From Rhodanobacter sp. UBA5168 (GTDB taxonomy: Bacteria > Pseudomonadota > Gammaproteobacteria > Xanthomonadales > Rhodanobacteraceae), in NCBI GenBank assembly GCA_002413455.1, contig DHXA01000057.1, positions 9,651 through 15,494 of the forward strand: a DNA stretch of 5,844 nucleotides, in the 5' to 3' direction. Under the pieces are notes generated by a model. That model searched no databases, was not told the origin of the DNA, and saw only the letters and a program-made list of their open reading frames with translations. The position numbers and the translations under genes are program-made. Below are positions 5,344 through 5,844 of the stretch, piece by piece. Position 1 is the stretch's first letter, and the number at the start of each line of letters is the position of its first letter.

Positions 5344-5844
5344 TCAATCGTCGCTGTCGGGACGCTCGCGGACCGGGTGCTTGCTCAGTTTACGTTGCAG
5401 GGTGCGGCGGTGCATGCCGAGGCGGCGGGCAGTCTCGGAAATGTTGCCGTCGCATTCGGTGAGTACGCGCTGGATGTGTTCCCATTCCAGCCGGCGCAGG
5501 GCCAGCGGCTGCTCGGGGGCGTCCGGCGGATCGTTGTCGTCGCTGTCGTTGTCGCCGTCGAGCAGCGCGCGCACGACGGCATCGGCATCGACTGGCTTGG
5601 CCAGGTAGTCGTGGGCGCCGCGCTTGATCGCCTCCACCGCGGTGGCGATCGAGGCGTAGCCGGTCAGCAGCAATACGCGCAGGTCCGGAACCAGCGAATG
5701 CAGTTCGGGGATCAGGCGCAGGCCGTTGTCTTCGCCCAGCTTCAGGTCGAGCACGCAGTAGCGCGGCTGATGCCGGCGCGTCAGCGCGCGCGCTTCGTCG
5801 AAACTGGTGGCGGTGATGACTTCGAACCCGCGCGAGCCGAGCGC
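5344..5844 (-). CDS. regA: RegA/PrrA/RoxR/ActR-family redox response regulator (5' partial)
   Basis: The C-terminal 166 residues are visible; the start lies beyond the right edge, probably only 15-20 residues away. Such regulators are phosphorylated by a RegB/PrrB-type membrane kinase and control respiration, electron transfer and related genes. In visible numbering the receiver domain shows phospho-acceptor D33 (YCVLDLKLGEDNG), switch threonine T61 (LTGYASIATAV) and K83 with its proline (YLAKP). The Asp-to-Thr (28) and Asp-to-Lys (50) spacings fit a receiver. LTGYASIATAVEAIKRGAHD is characteristic of RegA. The C-terminal Fis-type helix-turn-helix includes WEHIQRVLTE and NISETARRLGMHRRTLQRKL (about 134-153), again nearly diagnostic. 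The linker is unusual: an acidic DGDNDSDDND run precedes the usual Pro-containing segment. No kinase gene is in view. A role in controlling the receptor operon downstream is possible but unproven. The symbol follows family naming; roxR or prrA would be equally valid. Confidence 0.93.
   Translation of the reverse strand, partial: ALGSRGFEVITATSFDEARALTRRHQPRYCVLDLKLGEDNGLRLIPELHSLVPDLRVLLLTGYASIATAVEAIKRGAHDYLAKPVDADAVVRALLDGDNDSDDNDPPDAPEQPLALRRLEWEHIQRVLTECDGNISETARRLGMHRRTLQRKLSKHPVRERPDSDD
5531..5560. repeat. Two-copy 15-base imperfect tandem repeat in the regulator linker
   Basis: TCGTTGTCGTCGCTG (5531-5545) is followed by TCGTTGTCGCCGTCG (5546-5560), identical at 12 of 15 positions. On the minus strand the copies encode the acidic pentapeptides DGDND and SDDND in the linker. 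The 15-base period keeps the reading frame, consistent with slippage or in-frame duplication. Confidence 0.6.

Overview
The window is dense, high-GC bacterial DNA with G/C-rich third codon positions. It most resembles a gammaproteobacterium of the Lysobacterales (Rhodanobacter/Dyella-like). That placement is inference from gene types (RegA-type regulator, TonB-dependent receptor, secreted plant-type asparaginase) and base composition, not from a marker gene.

Layout. Positions 1-81 (+) hold the last 26 codons of an unidentified gene. After a 46-base gap with a possible promoter, 128-1180 (+) encodes a secreted isoaspartyl peptidase/L-asparaginase of the Ntn-hydrolase type. It converges, with only 15 bases between stop codons, on a minus-strand cluster. 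In transcription order that cluster is a TonB-dependent outer-membrane receptor (5144-2889), an exported Asp-box beta-propeller protein with a CECC cysteine cluster (2817-1651), and an exported thioredoxin-fold protein with a CAYC motif (1654-1196). Upstream on the same strand, running off the right edge, is the C-terminal 166 residues of a RegA/PrrA/RoxR/ActR-type redox response regulator (5844-5344).

How the genes may work together. The receptor, propeller and thioredoxin-like genes look like one operon. The last two overlap by 4 bases (ATGA), and the first gap is 71 bases. All three products should act in the envelope: TonB-driven import across the outer membrane, a periplasmic propeller with thiols and a Met/His-rich N terminus, and a thiol-disulfide partner. 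I infer a metal acquisition or handling module, possibly for copper. The substrate cannot be proved from sequence alone. The regulator gene ends 197 bases before the receptor start and may or may not control it.

No tRNA, rRNA, CRISPR array, insertion sequence or phage gene was seen. The only gene-free stretches are short (46, 15, 71 and 199 bases). The best leads are the three-gene envelope module, the CECC propeller protein, and a 12-14 codon upstream reading frame ending in CVAC that overlaps the propeller gene start.
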